From contig NZ_JAELTU010000003.1 in NCBI RefSeq assembly GCF_016429015.1, positions 39,867 through 103,866 on the forward strand: a stretch of 64,000 bases of DNA, in the 5' to 3' direction. The translations under genes were made by a program, and so were the position numbers. Origin of the DNA: Rhizobium sp. ASV20 (lineage in GTDB: Bacteria > Pseudomonadota > Alphaproteobacteria > Rhizobiales > Rhizobiaceae). The notes beneath the pieces are model-generated. The model had not been told where the DNA came from. It did not search any database and saw only the letters and a list, made by a program, of their open reading frames with translations. The number at the start of each line of letters is the position of its first letter. Positions within the stretch are counted from its first letter, which is position 1. Below are positions 27,535-36,467 of this stretch, in pieces.

Positions 27535-28239
27535 CTATGATGCGTCACGATAGCGTAGTTGAACCCGATGGCCGCCCGTGGACGCAACGACTGCGCCGGC
27601 GAAATTGACGGGTACGGCAAGCTCCAGAACGGCCCAGTTTGCGGGCGCATCAGGATGTCCTTCAAAGCGATGCAATCGCGGCTCGTTCAACCGGTCGAAG
27701 ATCATGTCGAAACTGTCCAGCGGCAACGACAACCCGGCGCCGTGCGCCTTGACAAAAGCCTCCTTGCGCGTCCAGCAGCGGTAGAAACCGTCAAGGTAAT
27801 CCTCGGGCGGCAGGGCGTTCAGCGTTTCACATTCGCTGCGGGAAAAGAACCATTTGGCGATGTCCTCCTTCAGGACACGCATCTCTTCAATATCGATACC
27901 GAGCTCATAGCGATCGGAAACGGCGAGCATGGCGAGATCTGCGCTATGGGTGAGGTTAAAATGAACCAGCGCGGTTCCGGACTCCGACACATAAGGCTTT
28001 CCGTTCTCAGTGTAGCTGAAGCGGATCGATTGCGGCGAAAGCCCGAGATATCGGGCCAAAATCAATCGCATTCCACCTCTGGCGACGATAAAGCGATGCA
28101 TGTCACGGGCATGAACAAACCGGCCTGCCCGCGCACATTCGTCGGGGGACAGCAGCGCACGTGGCATGTCCAGGTCAGGCGGCGGAACGTCCAGTCGCCA
28201 ACTCCAGACATCGACGACGTCTGGGCCGATAGTCTCCAT
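27535..28239 (-). CDS. Sfp-type 4'-phosphopantetheinyl transferase
   Basis: 234 residues from ATG 28239, one base after the stop of the aminotransferase gene, implying translational coupling; a longer frame to 28314 overlaps that gene and is less likely. Family motifs are HFNLTHSADLAMLAVS, GIDIEEMR (Mg2+-binding Asp/Glu), WFFSRSECETL and CWTRKEAFVKAHGAGL (Trp-x-x-Lys-Glu-Ala). Sfp-type enzymes transfer the phosphopantetheine arm from CoA to carrier domains. The four carrier domains encoded in the adjacent plus-strand operon (Ser570, Ser989, Ser2631, Ser511 of their proteins) are its obvious targets. Its stop is only one base beyond the convergent gene's stop. Confidence 0.95.
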   Translation of the reverse strand: METIGPDVVDVWSWRLDVPPPDLDMPRALLSPDECARAGRFVHARDMHRFIVARGGMRLILARYLGLSPQSIRFSYTENGKPYVSESGTALVHFNLTHSADLAMLAVSDRYELGIDIEEMRVLKEDIAKWFFSRSECETLNALPPEDYLDGFYRCWTRKEAFVKAHGAGLSLPLDSFDMIFDRLNEPRLHRFEGHPDAPANWAVLELAVPVNFAGAVVASTGGHRVQLRYRDAS

Positions 28240-28240
28240 G

Positions 28241-29425
28241 TCAAATCGTTGCGTAGAAGAGATTGGTGGGGATGGATTTGGCCTGTTTCGACATACGACG
28301 GGCGAGATAGGCAACCAGCGCCAGGGGGTAGTTCTCCCCGAGACTGATGCGGCAGGTGCGCTTCAAGATATCCAGCGTCTGCGCGCAGGTCTCAGGCGTA
28401 TAGTCGATCTTTCGATCCGTCCAGTGAAACGGATTCATCGCCGGATGACCGGTCCGTTGCTGCAGGATCGGCTGCCAGTTGGTATAGACATGACGACTGG
28501 AATCGAAGAGCCGATAGACGCCGCGCTTGCTCTCCTCGGCAAATCTCTTCGCCTCCTCCGATGTTTCGAAGATGACGTGAAAGCCTGCGGCATTGCCGAC
28601 ATCATTATGGGGCCCGACCGTAAGACGCGAGTTTTTGGCAAAGATCTCACGCATGACGTCATATCGTTCGCGCATGCGGGCGATCATTGGATCGAGCTTC
28701 TTCAGCTGTACATTCAATATCGCCCCCTGGATCTGGTTCGCTTTGAAATTGACGCCCAGCAAGGGAGGCTCGTTGGCGTTGTCGTGATGGCCGCGAAACA
28801 TGGAGCCGATATCGTGATACATCCGGGCACGGGCAAACAGCCGTGCATCGTCTGTCACGATTGCACCCCCCTCTCCGCAATTTATGTTCTTGAATTGATT
28901 GAAGCTGAACGCGCCAAAATCGCCGATCGTGCCGACCCGTCTGGTCTTGTAGCGCAGTCCGACGGCCTGGCAGGCGTCCTCGATGACAATCAGATTGCTT
29001 TCGCGCGCGATGCGCATGATGCTGTCCATATCGCACACCATGTTCGACATGTGGACGGGAATGATCGCCTTCGTTTGCGGCGTGATCTTGCGCAATATAT
29101 CCTGCGGATCCATGGTGAGCGTGTGGTCTATGTCAACGAGGACGGGGACGGCACCGGCCGCCAAGGGAGCCGCGGCCGTCGCGATCCACGTATAGGCCGG
29201 CACCAGCACTTCATCACCCGGCCCAACGCCAGCGGCCACCAGAGCGGAAATCAGCGCTCCAGTTCCGCTGCTCATGGTGAGCGCATGCTGGACCCCGAAC
29301 TTGGTGCAGAAATCGGCCTCGAAACGCGCCAGCGGGCCACCGCTCTCGTCGCTGTAGCGCGCCAATTTTCCGGAGGAAAACACCGGCGCGAGCGCCAACC
29401 ACTCCCGTAACCCCACCTTGGCCAT
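28241..29425 (-). CDS. DegT/DnrJ/EryC1/StrS-family PLP aminotransferase
   Basis: 394 residues. Family features: ALTMSSGTGALISALVAAGV (phosphate pocket), GPGDEVLVPAYTWIATAAAP, VIEDACQAVGLRYKTRRVGT, and FSFNQFKNINCGEGGAI where the Lys is expected to hold PLP. These enzymes aminate keto-sugars or related ketones; some act as dehydratases, but the intact Lys favours aminotransfer. GGAG precedes the ATG. It forms a two-gene minus-strand unit with the phosphopantetheinyl transferase and faces away from the GMC oxidoreductase. The oxidoreductase could supply a ketone that this enzyme aminates, either on a sugar or on an assembly-line precursor; that pairing is inferred from position. Confidence 0.9.
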   Translation of the reverse strand: MAKVGLREWLALAPVFSSGKLARYSDESGGPLARFEADFCTKFGVQHALTMSSGTGALISALVAAGVGPGDEVLVPAYTWIATAAAPLAAGAVPVLVDIDHTLTMDPQDILRKITPQTKAIIPVHMSNMVCDMDSIMRIARESNLIVIEDACQAVGLRYKTRRVGTIGDFGAFSFNQFKNINCGEGGAIVTDDARLFARARMYHDIGSMFRGHHDNANEPPLLGVNFKANQIQGAILNVQLKKLDPMIARMRERYDVMREIFAKNSRLTVGPHNDVGNAAGFHVIFETSEEAKRFAEESKRGVYRLFDSSRHVYTNWQPILQQRTGHPAMNPFHWTDRKIDYTPETCAQTLDILKRTCRISLGENYPLALVAYLARRMSKQAKSIPTNLFYATI

Positions 29426-29638
29426 ATTCTCCAGCTCCCCAGGAAACGTCTCATTTGTCGAAGAGCCTAGCTTGTGATCACCGCATTTTCAGCATGGACT
29501 TCCGACTGAAAAGAGGTCGGAACCGATCGGGACACCTATCCAAAATCGGTAGACGTCGCTCGCGCCTATGCCAATCGAACAATTATCCGCGCGCCCGCGA
29601 TGCTGCTAAAAAATGGCAGGGCCGATGGAAAAGCGATC
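29426..29638. promoter_or_regulatory. Divergent region between aminotransferase and oxidoreductase genes
   Basis: About 210 bases separating two divergently transcribed genes, so promoters for both should lie here. An in-frame ATG at 29600 for the plus-strand gene has no ribosome binding site. No clear promoter boxes or repeats are visible. Confidence 0.35.
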
Positions 29639-31354
29639 ATGACAAAGCGCGACTTGAGATCCATGCCACATGGCATTGAAATATATGCGGATATTGCCAT
29701 TGTCGGTGGTGGGCCGGCGGGAATTGCGATCGCGCGCGAGTTTGCCGATACGGCAATCCGCGTTCTCGTTATCGAGAGCGGCGGCTGCGAATACGAGGCC
29801 GACATTCAATCGCTCAACGCCGTCGAGAATATTGGCGAGCCGCTTGCGCAGATGCCCACAGCGACGCAAGGACGAGGCTATGACGGAGCGTTGGCATGGC
29901 TGAACGATATCCCCGCCTTTGAACTGAGAAACCGCATGCTCGGCGGCAGCAGCCATACCTGGATCGGCAAGTGCGCGGCATTCGACGAAACCGATTTCGC
30001 CCTGAGGCCCTGGCTGCGGCTCTCGGGTTGGCCGCTTGAGCGCAAACAATTGCTGCCGTTTCTTGAACGCGCGGGCAAAATTCTCAATCTAGGACCCAAT
30101 CGCTATGACGAAAGCCTGTTTGCTCTGCTGCATACGAGTCCGGAGGATCTTGGGCTTGATCAGCGGCAGTTGCGGCCATTCTTCTGGCAATTCAGCCACA
30201 TGCACCATCCGCGCGCCGAGCCGACACGCTTCAGCTGCCTCGCGCATGACACCAAGGCTTCAAATATCGATTTCCTGACGCATGCCACGGTCACCCGGAT
30301 CAATGTGGCCGATCAAGGACGAAGAGTAAGCTCGCTCGACCTCGCAAGCTCGATCGGCCGGACGGCGACCGTCCAAGCCAGCACGATCGTTCTTTGCGGC
30401 GGCGGCATCGAAAACGCGCGCCTGCTGCTTGCATCAAATGCCGTGGTGCCCACGGGTATCGGCAACAGGCATGACGTCGTGGGGCGCTATCTGTGCGATC
30501 ACCCCCGCACCTCCCTTTGCCGCTTTACCGGCCCGGATATCGACAAGATCGCACGGCACTTCAACTTTTATGGCCTAAGCCATGCTGGCCGCACACATTT
30601 CTACCTCAGAGGATTGTCGTTGAGCCCAGATATCCAGAGGCAGGAAAATCTCACCAACTGCGCCGCCTATCCGGTTCAGATCCACGCTCAGGACGACCCC
30701 TGGGCCGCGCTCAAGCGCCTGATCAAGGGCGTGGGCACGACGCTCAAGGATGACCTGCTGACGGTCGCAAGATCGACGGATATGGTCGCCATCGGGCTTT
30801 ATGATCGCATGGTGCGGAAACGCGGTTTGCCACATCGCTCGACCGAACTGCGCTTTGACGTCATGGCTGAACAGCAGCTCAACCCGGAAAGCCGCATCAC
30901 GCTTTCGCAGCGGCGCGATCGGTTCGGCCAACCCTTGGCGCGTATCGACTGGAAGATCGGAACGCCTGAAGTTGAGAGCGTCAAGCGGCTTGCGCGGACA
31001 ATCTCGGATGAATTCACGCGCGTAGGCCTGCCCACGCCTCGGTTGCCGGATTGGATCATCTCGAATGCGGATACCGACGCGACATTCATGGACATGGCTC
31101 ATCCGTCATGCACGACCCGAATGGGGACCGATCCACGTAGTAGTGTCGTCGACACCAATACCATGGTGCATGGCATGGATGGCTTGTTCATTGCGGGCAG
31201 TTCCGTGTTTCCAACCCCCGGCCATGCCAATCCGACATTGATGCTGCTTGCCTTGTCGATCCGGCTGGCCGATCACCTCAAGGAACGCCATGGCAATGGG
31301 CAGCAGCGCCGCGTGCGGGTGAGCGAGGCAGATCTCTCGTTGCATCAGGGTTGA
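29639..31354 (+). CDS. GMC-family FAD-dependent oxidoreductase
   Basis: 571 residues from ATG 29639 (GGAAAAG upstream). The N-terminus holds a Rossmann FAD motif ADIAIVGGGPAGIAIAREFA (GGGPAG at 23-28) with Glu at the end of the second strand (VLVIESGG). Also visible are RNRMLGGSSHTWIG, STIVLCGGGIENARLLLASN, and the C-terminal catalytic region with MAHPSCTTRMG, FIAGSSVFPTPGHANPTL (the His/Asn pair of GMC enzymes). It should oxidise an alcohol, commonly on a sugar or polyol. No Tat or Sec signal, so cytoplasmic. It sits inside the EPS/NRPS locus on its own transcript and may work with the divergent DegT aminotransferase. Confidence 0.9.
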   Translation: MTKRDLRSMPHGIEIYADIAIVGGGPAGIAIAREFADTAIRVLVIESGGCEYEADIQSLNAVENIGEPLAQMPTATQGRGYDGALAWLNDIPAFELRNRMLGGSSHTWIGKCAAFDETDFALRPWLRLSGWPLERKQLLPFLERAGKILNLGPNRYDESLFALLHTSPEDLGLDQRQLRPFFWQFSHMHHPRAEPTRFSCLAHDTKASNIDFLTHATVTRINVADQGRRVSSLDLASSIGRTATVQASTIVLCGGGIENARLLLASNAVVPTGIGNRHDVVGRYLCDHPRTSLCRFTGPDIDKIARHFNFYGLSHAGRTHFYLRGLSLSPDIQRQENLTNCAAYPVQIHAQDDPWAALKRLIKGVGTTLKDDLLTVARSTDMVAIGLYDRMVRKRGLPHRSTELRFDVMAEQQLNPESRITLSQRRDRFGQPLARIDWKIGTPEVESVKRLARTISDEFTRVGLPTPRLPDWIISNADTDATFMDMAHPSCTTRMGTDPRSSVVDTNTMVHGMDGLFIAGSSVFPTPGHANPTLMLLALSIRLADHLKERHGNGQQRRVRVSEADLSLHQG

Positions 31355-31405
31355 AGCCTGTCGCGTCAACCTATGCGGAATTTCCTGCAACGCGCGCAAG
31401 GCGCA

Positions 31406-32242
31406 TTAGCCGAGCTGAAAATAGAAACCGGCGCTTTCACTGCGGCCCATCTCGGGGTGCGTGTCGATTGCATGCGACAGAGAGGGAATGGACCAGCGAT
31501 CAACCTGCCTGTATCCGAGCTTTGCGATATCTGCGATGAAGTCGGCCTCGTTGCGCATGTGATAAGGAACGTATGATCTGCCAATTCGCTCGAGAGTGAC
31601 GACGCTGTCGCCCTTGCGGAGTGCGACCTTGTTGAGGATCAAATGAGGAGGCAGCGACGGCATTTGCAGCAGGAGGCGAGACAGCGGCATATCGAGATAT
31701 TGCATCAGTCCCGATCCGAGGAATAGCGGCATCTTACCGGCGTCCCCGATGCGGTCGACGAACTTGAGATGCGCCAGGCTTTCCTTTTCGGCCAGGCTCG
31801 CACCGGCGCGGACAATCGCCGGCAGATCGTAAACGGTCCACCGAAATGAGGTGCTGAGCCGCAGGAGCGGATGAAAGGCGCGATATTTCGTGCCCATATG
31901 CCCGCCTGCATCGACGAGACCATCGATGTCGGGCAGCAAGCTGCTGATCCAGAACAGCACCGGATAGTCCCATGGCGCCAGCTGGCACATTTTGGTGAAG
32001 GCGACGGTTGCGATTTCGTCATGATCGTAACCGGCGAGCGACTGCCGACGCGCGGCCGCGAGCGCCGCGTCATAGGAGACATATGCGCCCGTAAAGCGCC
32101 GCGGGAAAGGCAGAAGATAGGTCAACCGTCCTCGCGCCAGGCGCAAGGGCACGAGCCCATGATCGACCGTCTGCATCGCTGCCTTCACGATGGAGCGCGC
32201 GTGAGTTGGCCAGGACGAAGCCGACCAGAATGAAGCTGCCAT
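31406..32242 (-). CDS. Putative methyltransferase, TIGR04325 family
   Basis: 278 residues. The pattern RRFTGAYVSYDAALAAARRQ, then LFWISSLLPDIDGLVDAGGHMGTKY with a Gly-rich motif I, and FLGSGLMQYLDMPLSRLL fits the TIGR04325 putative methyltransferase family, common in polysaccharide gene clusters. The C-terminal part (SYVPYHMRNEADFIADIAKL then GYRQVDRWSIPS) is also family-like. It probably methylates a sugar or lipid-linked intermediate; substrate is unknown. It follows the flippase gene by about 137 bases on the same strand, so it may be the last gene of the EPS transcript. Confidence 0.78.
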   Translation of the reverse strand: MAASFWSASSWPTHARSIVKAAMQTVDHGLVPLRLARGRLTYLLPFPRRFTGAYVSYDAALAAARRQSLAGYDHDEIATVAFTKMCQLAPWDYPVLFWISSLLPDIDGLVDAGGHMGTKYRAFHPLLRLSTSFRWTVYDLPAIVRAGASLAEKESLAHLKFVDRIGDAGKMPLFLGSGLMQYLDMPLSRLLLQMPSLPPHLILNKVALRKGDSVVTLERIGRSYVPYHMRNEADFIADIAKLGYRQVDRWSIPSLSHAIDTHPEMGRSESAGFYFQLG

Positions 32243-32379
32243 GCTATATCCCCCAATCGATGTGCGGAACCGTTCAGCGCTTCATGCCGGCGCTGAACGG
32301 GCCTCGCCCGTGTTTCTCGCAACTCCGGTCGGAAAGACGTAACGGGCTCTTTCTGACACCACCAGCGCCACGGCCATCA

Positions 32380-33897
32380 TCATCGCCGCAGCGATAGAAC
32401 GGAGGCTGCATCTCCGAGCATCCTTTCCAGCGCGAGGAGCGTACAGACATAAATCGCACCGCCGGAGACGACTTGCAGCATGATCGTCAGCACGCGCTGC
32501 AGGCTGAGCGATCCCGCGAAATAGCCCAGCCCATAAACCGCCGCTGCCATCAGCGCGACCGCGATCGCGACATAGCCGCTCTTGCGAAGGACGCGCCCCC
32601 AGCGAAGCGCACCGTAGCGTTCTTGCAGATGCATCGACGTTACGAAGGAAACCATGGCGGCCAGACACTGTCCCCAGGCCGCAGCCACGACGCCGAACGG
32701 CGCAAGAAGCAGGATGAGCGAGACGGACACCACCGCATTGAGAAAGAGCGTGGGAGGCATGCGTTTGATGTTGCCCGACAGGGACAGCAGCGCCTCGGTC
32801 ACGTAACCGGGCATCAGGAGGACCTGTTTCATGGACAGGATCACCACGAGCACCGCGGCGGGTGCCCATTTGTCGCCGAGGACGATATCAATCAGGTTCG
32901 ACGATATCAGCGAGAGACCGAGATAAATGGGCGTGGAAATGGTCATGAGAACCATCATGAACACGGTGGCGGAGGGGCCAGCATCCCGAACGGCTCGGCC
33001 GTCCGGTCCCGCCACGATCGCCGATCGACGAAATAGCGTCCAGGCGAGCATCCGTGCCGGCTCGCCGATAAGTTCGGAAAATGCAGCGACAATACGCTCC
33101 GCGACGCGATAGTACCCCGCCTCGGCAAGACCAAGGAAACTGCCGATGGCGAGCGTTCCGGAGTAGGAGCGAAGAAAAAGAATAAGCCGATTAGACAGGA
33201 TATGGCTTGAAAACTCGAGAATCTCGCGCGCGAAAGGCCAAGTTAGATATGGTTTCGGATACCAGGACAGTACGATGACCGAGCCGCCGAGGCAGACAAG
33301 TTGCGAAACAAGGCGCCCCGCCACGAGTGAAAATACGTTCCATCCGAGCCATAGACCCAACATCGTGACGCATAGACCTGCGATTTCACTGGCAATTCGG
33401 ATCGCGGCTTGTTTCCGCAGCAGGCCGCGGGCAACGAGCAGCCCATCATAAACGGCATAGAGCGATGAGGGTAAGAACCAGCAGCTGAACAGAGCCAGAA
33501 GCAGAGCTTCGTGCGGCCGGTTGAAAAAGACCCACGCCGTCATGGCGCAAAGGGATCCGATCAAAGTCACCGTCATGCCGGCAATGAATGAGATCGTACC
33601 GACCTGATCGAGCTCCCGTTCGGTGCATTCGGCCTTCATGACGAACTCGCCCCATCCGCCCTCGGCAATCACGACAAGCATGACGACGATGGCGGAACTG
33701 AATGCGTAGAGGCCAAATTCGGCGGATTCCAACATACGCGCGGCGACAAGAAAAATCAGAAGCTGCACGATTTGGGAGACGATCTTCGAAACAAGAGTCG
33801 ACGCCCCGTCGCCGATGATCGCCGGCATACGGGCAAGAAGCCAATTTCGCAGACCAGCTAGACCAGCATTCTTGGGAGAAAACGATAGGTTGCTCAT
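32380..33897 (-). CDS. Wzx/MATE-type oligosaccharide flippase
   Basis: 505 residues from ATG 33897; a longer frame to 34035 adds a non-membrane stretch with no homology I recognise. About 12-14 membrane helices, beginning GDGASTLVSKIVSQIVQLLI then FLVAARMLESAEFGLYAFSS, the typical first two helices of the polysaccharide transporter family. It contains the family's central region (ILEFSSHILSNRLILFLRSY) and repeated small-residue helices. Its role is to flip undecaprenyl-linked repeat units across the inner membrane for the Wzy-like polymerase encoded at 10.7-12.1 kb. Minus strand, between the ExoY-like and methyltransferase genes. Confidence 0.88.
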   Translation of the reverse strand: MSNLSFSPKNAGLAGLRNWLLARMPAIIGDGASTLVSKIVSQIVQLLIFLVAARMLESAEFGLYAFSSAIVVMLVVIAEGGWGEFVMKAECTERELDQVGTISFIAGMTVTLIGSLCAMTAWVFFNRPHEALLLALFSCWFLPSSLYAVYDGLLVARGLLRKQAAIRIASEIAGLCVTMLGLWLGWNVFSLVAGRLVSQLVCLGGSVIVLSWYPKPYLTWPFAREILEFSSHILSNRLILFLRSYSGTLAIGSFLGLAEAGYYRVAERIVAAFSELIGEPARMLAWTLFRRSAIVAGPDGRAVRDAGPSATVFMMVLMTISTPIYLGLSLISSNLIDIVLGDKWAPAAVLVVILSMKQVLLMPGYVTEALLSLSGNIKRMPPTLFLNAVVSVSLILLLAPFGVVAAAWGQCLAAMVSFVTSMHLQERYGALRWGRVLRKSGYVAIAVALMAAAVYGLGYFAGSLSLQRVLTIMLQVVSGGAIYVCTLLALERMLGDAASVLSLRR

Positions 33898-34182
33898 CGA
33901 CGGATCATCACCGGATGCGGTTGCGCGTAAAATCCAGACAACACCTCCATTGGTTGAAGTAATTCTCGCGCTGTTGATATGTAACAGACTAGTTGATTCC
34001 AGCCTTGCGCCAGATAAAATGTATATTGTTCCCATTCAGGACACGATTGCGTGCAATGAAATGCTGCCCAAAGGTGACGGAAACCGGAATTAAACAAATT
34101 TTTATCAGAGTAATTGTTGTCCAGGCTGCCAAGACGAGATTGAATTTCTGGATAATAGCACAAGGGCTTGCCGGCAATTATC

Positions 34183-34341
34183 ATGAAAGACCACGCAGAG
34201 CCGCTTATGAAAGAAGACGACGATGATCGCATCCGCTCGGGATTGCCAGGCAAATCGAACCGGAAATATCTGCTGCGCTGGATTCTGGTGATCTTCTGTC
34301 TTGCTGTGTGGTTTGCCATGGCCGCGCTTCTCATTTGGTAA
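34183..34341 (+). CDS. Small single-span membrane protein, 52 residues
   Basis: A short open frame ATG 34183 to TAA 34341. The first ~30 residues are highly charged (MKDHAEPLMKEDDDDRIRSG), and the rest is one membrane helix preceded by basic residues (KSNRKYLLRWILVIFCLAVW, then FAMAALLIW), a classic N-in small membrane protein. An internal ATG at 34207 is possible. No strong Shine-Dalgarno sequence is visible. It ends 11 bases inside the convergent ExoY-like gene. The clean topology makes it more likely real than random, but no family is recognised. Confidence 0.45.
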   Translation: MKDHAEPLMKEDDDDRIRSGLPGKSNRKYLLRWILVIFCLAVWFAMAALLIW

Positions 34342-35023
34342 GGCGCTCTTTTTCGTTGCGCGCAAACAGCACGACGCCGATGGTCCTGGTGAGAATGGCA
34401 AAGTCGGTGCGCAACGAACGGCTATGGAAGTAGTCCAGATCGAACTGAACGCGCTCTTCATAGGTCGTATCGGCACAACGACTGACTTGCCAGAGACCGG
34501 TAATGCCCGGCCGCAGCCCGAGATAGCAGTAAAGGTTGGGGCCATAGCGGTCGAGTTCCGACAGCACGACCGGCCGCGGTCCCACCAGACTCATCTCGCC
34601 GCGCTGAACGTTCAATAGCTGCGGCAGCTCGTCGGCGCTGCTCATGCGCAGATATTTTCCGAGCCAATGGACGCGGGGATCGTGGGCCAATTTTTGCGTT
34701 GATAGCCATTCCAGCCTTCGCGTGTCGTCGCCCGCAAGCAGCTCCGCCAGTTGACGATCGGCATCCTTGCGCATCGTTCGGAACTTCAGGCATTCGAAAA
34801 GGCGGCCGTCGCGACCCACGCGTGTATGGCGATAGATGATGGGACGACCGTCGACCAGAAGCAATGCGATGGCGATGACGAGTAATGCGGGTGCCAGAAA
34901 CAGCAACCCCGCGCCGGACAGAAGAAGGTCGACAACACGTTTGGAACGGCCCAATCGTTCGGCCTGCTTGAGGTCGAGGCGCGGTCGCTCGCGATGGGCA
35001 ACGCCGTCAACAGTCGATAACAT
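34331..35023 (-). CDS. ExoY-like undecaprenyl-phosphate sugar-1-phosphate transferase
   Basis: 230 residues of the bacterial sugar transferase family. One membrane helix near the N-terminus (RVVDLLLSGAGLLFLAPALL) is followed by the catalytic block YRHTRVGRDGRLFECLKFRT, SSADELPQLLNVQRGEMSLV (the Asp-Glu pair), GPRPVV and LRPGITGLWQVSRCADTTYE. It attaches the first sugar phosphate to undecaprenyl phosphate on the cytoplasmic face, priming repeat-unit synthesis. Length matches ExoY (~226) rather than the larger WbaP/WcaJ forms. GAGGGA precedes the ATG. Which sugar is transferred cannot be told from sequence, though ExoY itself uses UDP-galactose. Confidence 0.92.
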   Translation of the reverse strand: MLSTVDGVAHRERPRLDLKQAERLGRSKRVVDLLLSGAGLLFLAPALLVIAIALLLVDGRPIIYRHTRVGRDGRLFECLKFRTMRKDADRQLAELLAGDDTRRLEWLSTQKLAHDPRVHWLGKYLRMSSADELPQLLNVQRGEMSLVGPRPVVLSELDRYGPNLYCYLGLRPGITGLWQVSRCADTTYEERVQFDLDYFHSRSLRTDFAILTRTIGVVLFARNEKERLTK

Positions 35024-35155
35024 ATCTTGGTTCCCTCAACGCTTCCATGCTCTGTTCAAAGGCTGCCAGCTGCCCTCTTTCTTGACAATTGACCCTGCGG
35101 GCATCGACCTAGTCCCAATGGCGTAGGCAGCCGGACACAGGGCTGACCACAAGCC

Positions 35156-36463
35156 TCATCCGGTCTCATCGATCAGCCGAGGAGAGGATGAAAAGTCGCC
35201 GGTTGTGGGCAATTTCGGGCTCGCATCGACGGCATTTGCGCGCTCGAGAACCCGGCCATACAGCGCCAGCAATGCTCCAAGCCATGATGCCGGTGTATGC
35301 GCCATCTCGCCTGACCGCCGGAGGCAATTCACACTCATCAAACGGAGTAGCATGTCATCCGACGCAAGCCGGCGAATTCCGCTTGCAAGCGTCTCCACCT
35401 TGCCGCTTTGGAAGGTCAACCCGCAGCCCAATACTGCCAGCTCCTCACCGAGAAGCGCCGCATCCGGCAAGATCACCGGTATGCCGCTTGTCACCGCCTC
35501 AAGCGCGGCCAGACCGAACGGCTCCGGCACTCGCGACGAAACGATAAGCGCGCGTGCGTCACACAGAATGTCCCGCATCTCGTCCTTGGATTTCCATCCA
35601 TGAATGACAACCTCCGGGAAATCGCGCTCCAGGCGTATGCGCCCAGCACCATCACCGATGACATGCAGCTTCGCACCGGCAAGCCGTGCTGCAATCGCTG
35701 CGTCTTCAAAGCCCTTCTCCGGCTCCAGTCGTCCGACAAAGAAGAAATTGCGCTTCTTCCAGGGGTCCGTCGCTCGATCGAGGAAAGGCTCGACCGGATT
35801 GCGGATCGTCTCGACATTGGCGACTTGCACCTGCCCGCGCAGGAAGTAGTCGCGCATGCGCTGATGCACGACGACGATATTGGCGGAGACCTCCTTGATG
35901 GGATAGTAATGCTCGCGCATCGCGTGCCGCACCGATCGCCAGAGCTTTTCATGATAGCCGCGCTTGTCGCAATTGGTCGTCAGGCAGCTCATCGACATGG
36001 GTGTCAAAGGACACACCTGATTTCTGCGGTAGTTGGCAAACCCGCCGTTCGGACAGGACAAAAAATAGTCATGCGCATGCAAGACGACACGCGAGCGAAC
36101 CGGCCACAAGGCGCGAAAAATCGACGGGGACAGGATCTTCGACCAACCATGGAGATGGTAAATCGTGCCCGGCGTGTCGACACGCGAAATGACGGCACTC
36201 AGGCCGTCATGGGCTTTGCGGTTGTAGAGGCCGCTCGCCAATGCATTGAGGCGGCCCTGCTGCATCAACGGTTGCCCAGCCAGATTGATCGTATCCGGCA
36301 CCGGCTGATCGGCGTCGGCGACATCGCCGGCGAAGAAGGTGACGGCAACACCTGCGTCCTGGAGCAGCTTGGCTGACAGGATCGCCAGATTGGACGCGCC
36401 GCCCACCCGGACAGAACGATCGTTGATGACGACGACGCGATCGAGGCCGTGCGGGTCCGTCAC
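35156..36463 (-). CDS. Family 4 glycosyltransferase
   Basis: 435 residues if it starts at GTG 36463, four bases after the upstream stop; an ATG at 36535 would overlap that gene by 68 bases. N-terminal domain: RVVVINDRSVRVGGASNLAI with the acceptor-site Gly-Gly, and HLHGWSKILS. The C-terminal donor domain has FFFVGRLEPEKGFEDAAIAA, HVIGDG, and the retaining GT4 E-x7-E-type motif VPEPFGLAALEAVTSGIPVI. A Cys-rich insert (CPLTPMSMSCLTTNCDKRGY) resembles that in some rhizobial GT4 enzymes. It transfers a sugar from a nucleotide donor to the growing lipid-linked repeat unit. Same strand and tightly spaced with the kinase fusion gene. Confidence 0.88.
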   Translation of the reverse strand: MTDPHGLDRVVVINDRSVRVGGASNLAILSAKLLQDAGVAVTFFAGDVADADQPVPDTINLAGQPLMQQGRLNALASGLYNRKAHDGLSAVISRVDTPGTIYHLHGWSKILSPSIFRALWPVRSRVVLHAHDYFLSCPNGGFANYRRNQVCPLTPMSMSCLTTNCDKRGYHEKLWRSVRHAMREHYYPIKEVSANIVVVHQRMRDYFLRGQVQVANVETIRNPVEPFLDRATDPWKKRNFFFVGRLEPEKGFEDAAIAARLAGAKLHVIGDGAGRIRLERDFPEVVIHGWKSKDEMRDILCDARALIVSSRVPEPFGLAALEAVTSGIPVILPDAALLGEELAVLGCGLTFQSGKVETLASGIRRLASDDMLLRLMSVNCLRRSGEMAHTPASWLGALLALYGRVLERANAVDASPKLPTTGDFSSSPRLIDETG

Positions 36464-36467
36464 CGAA

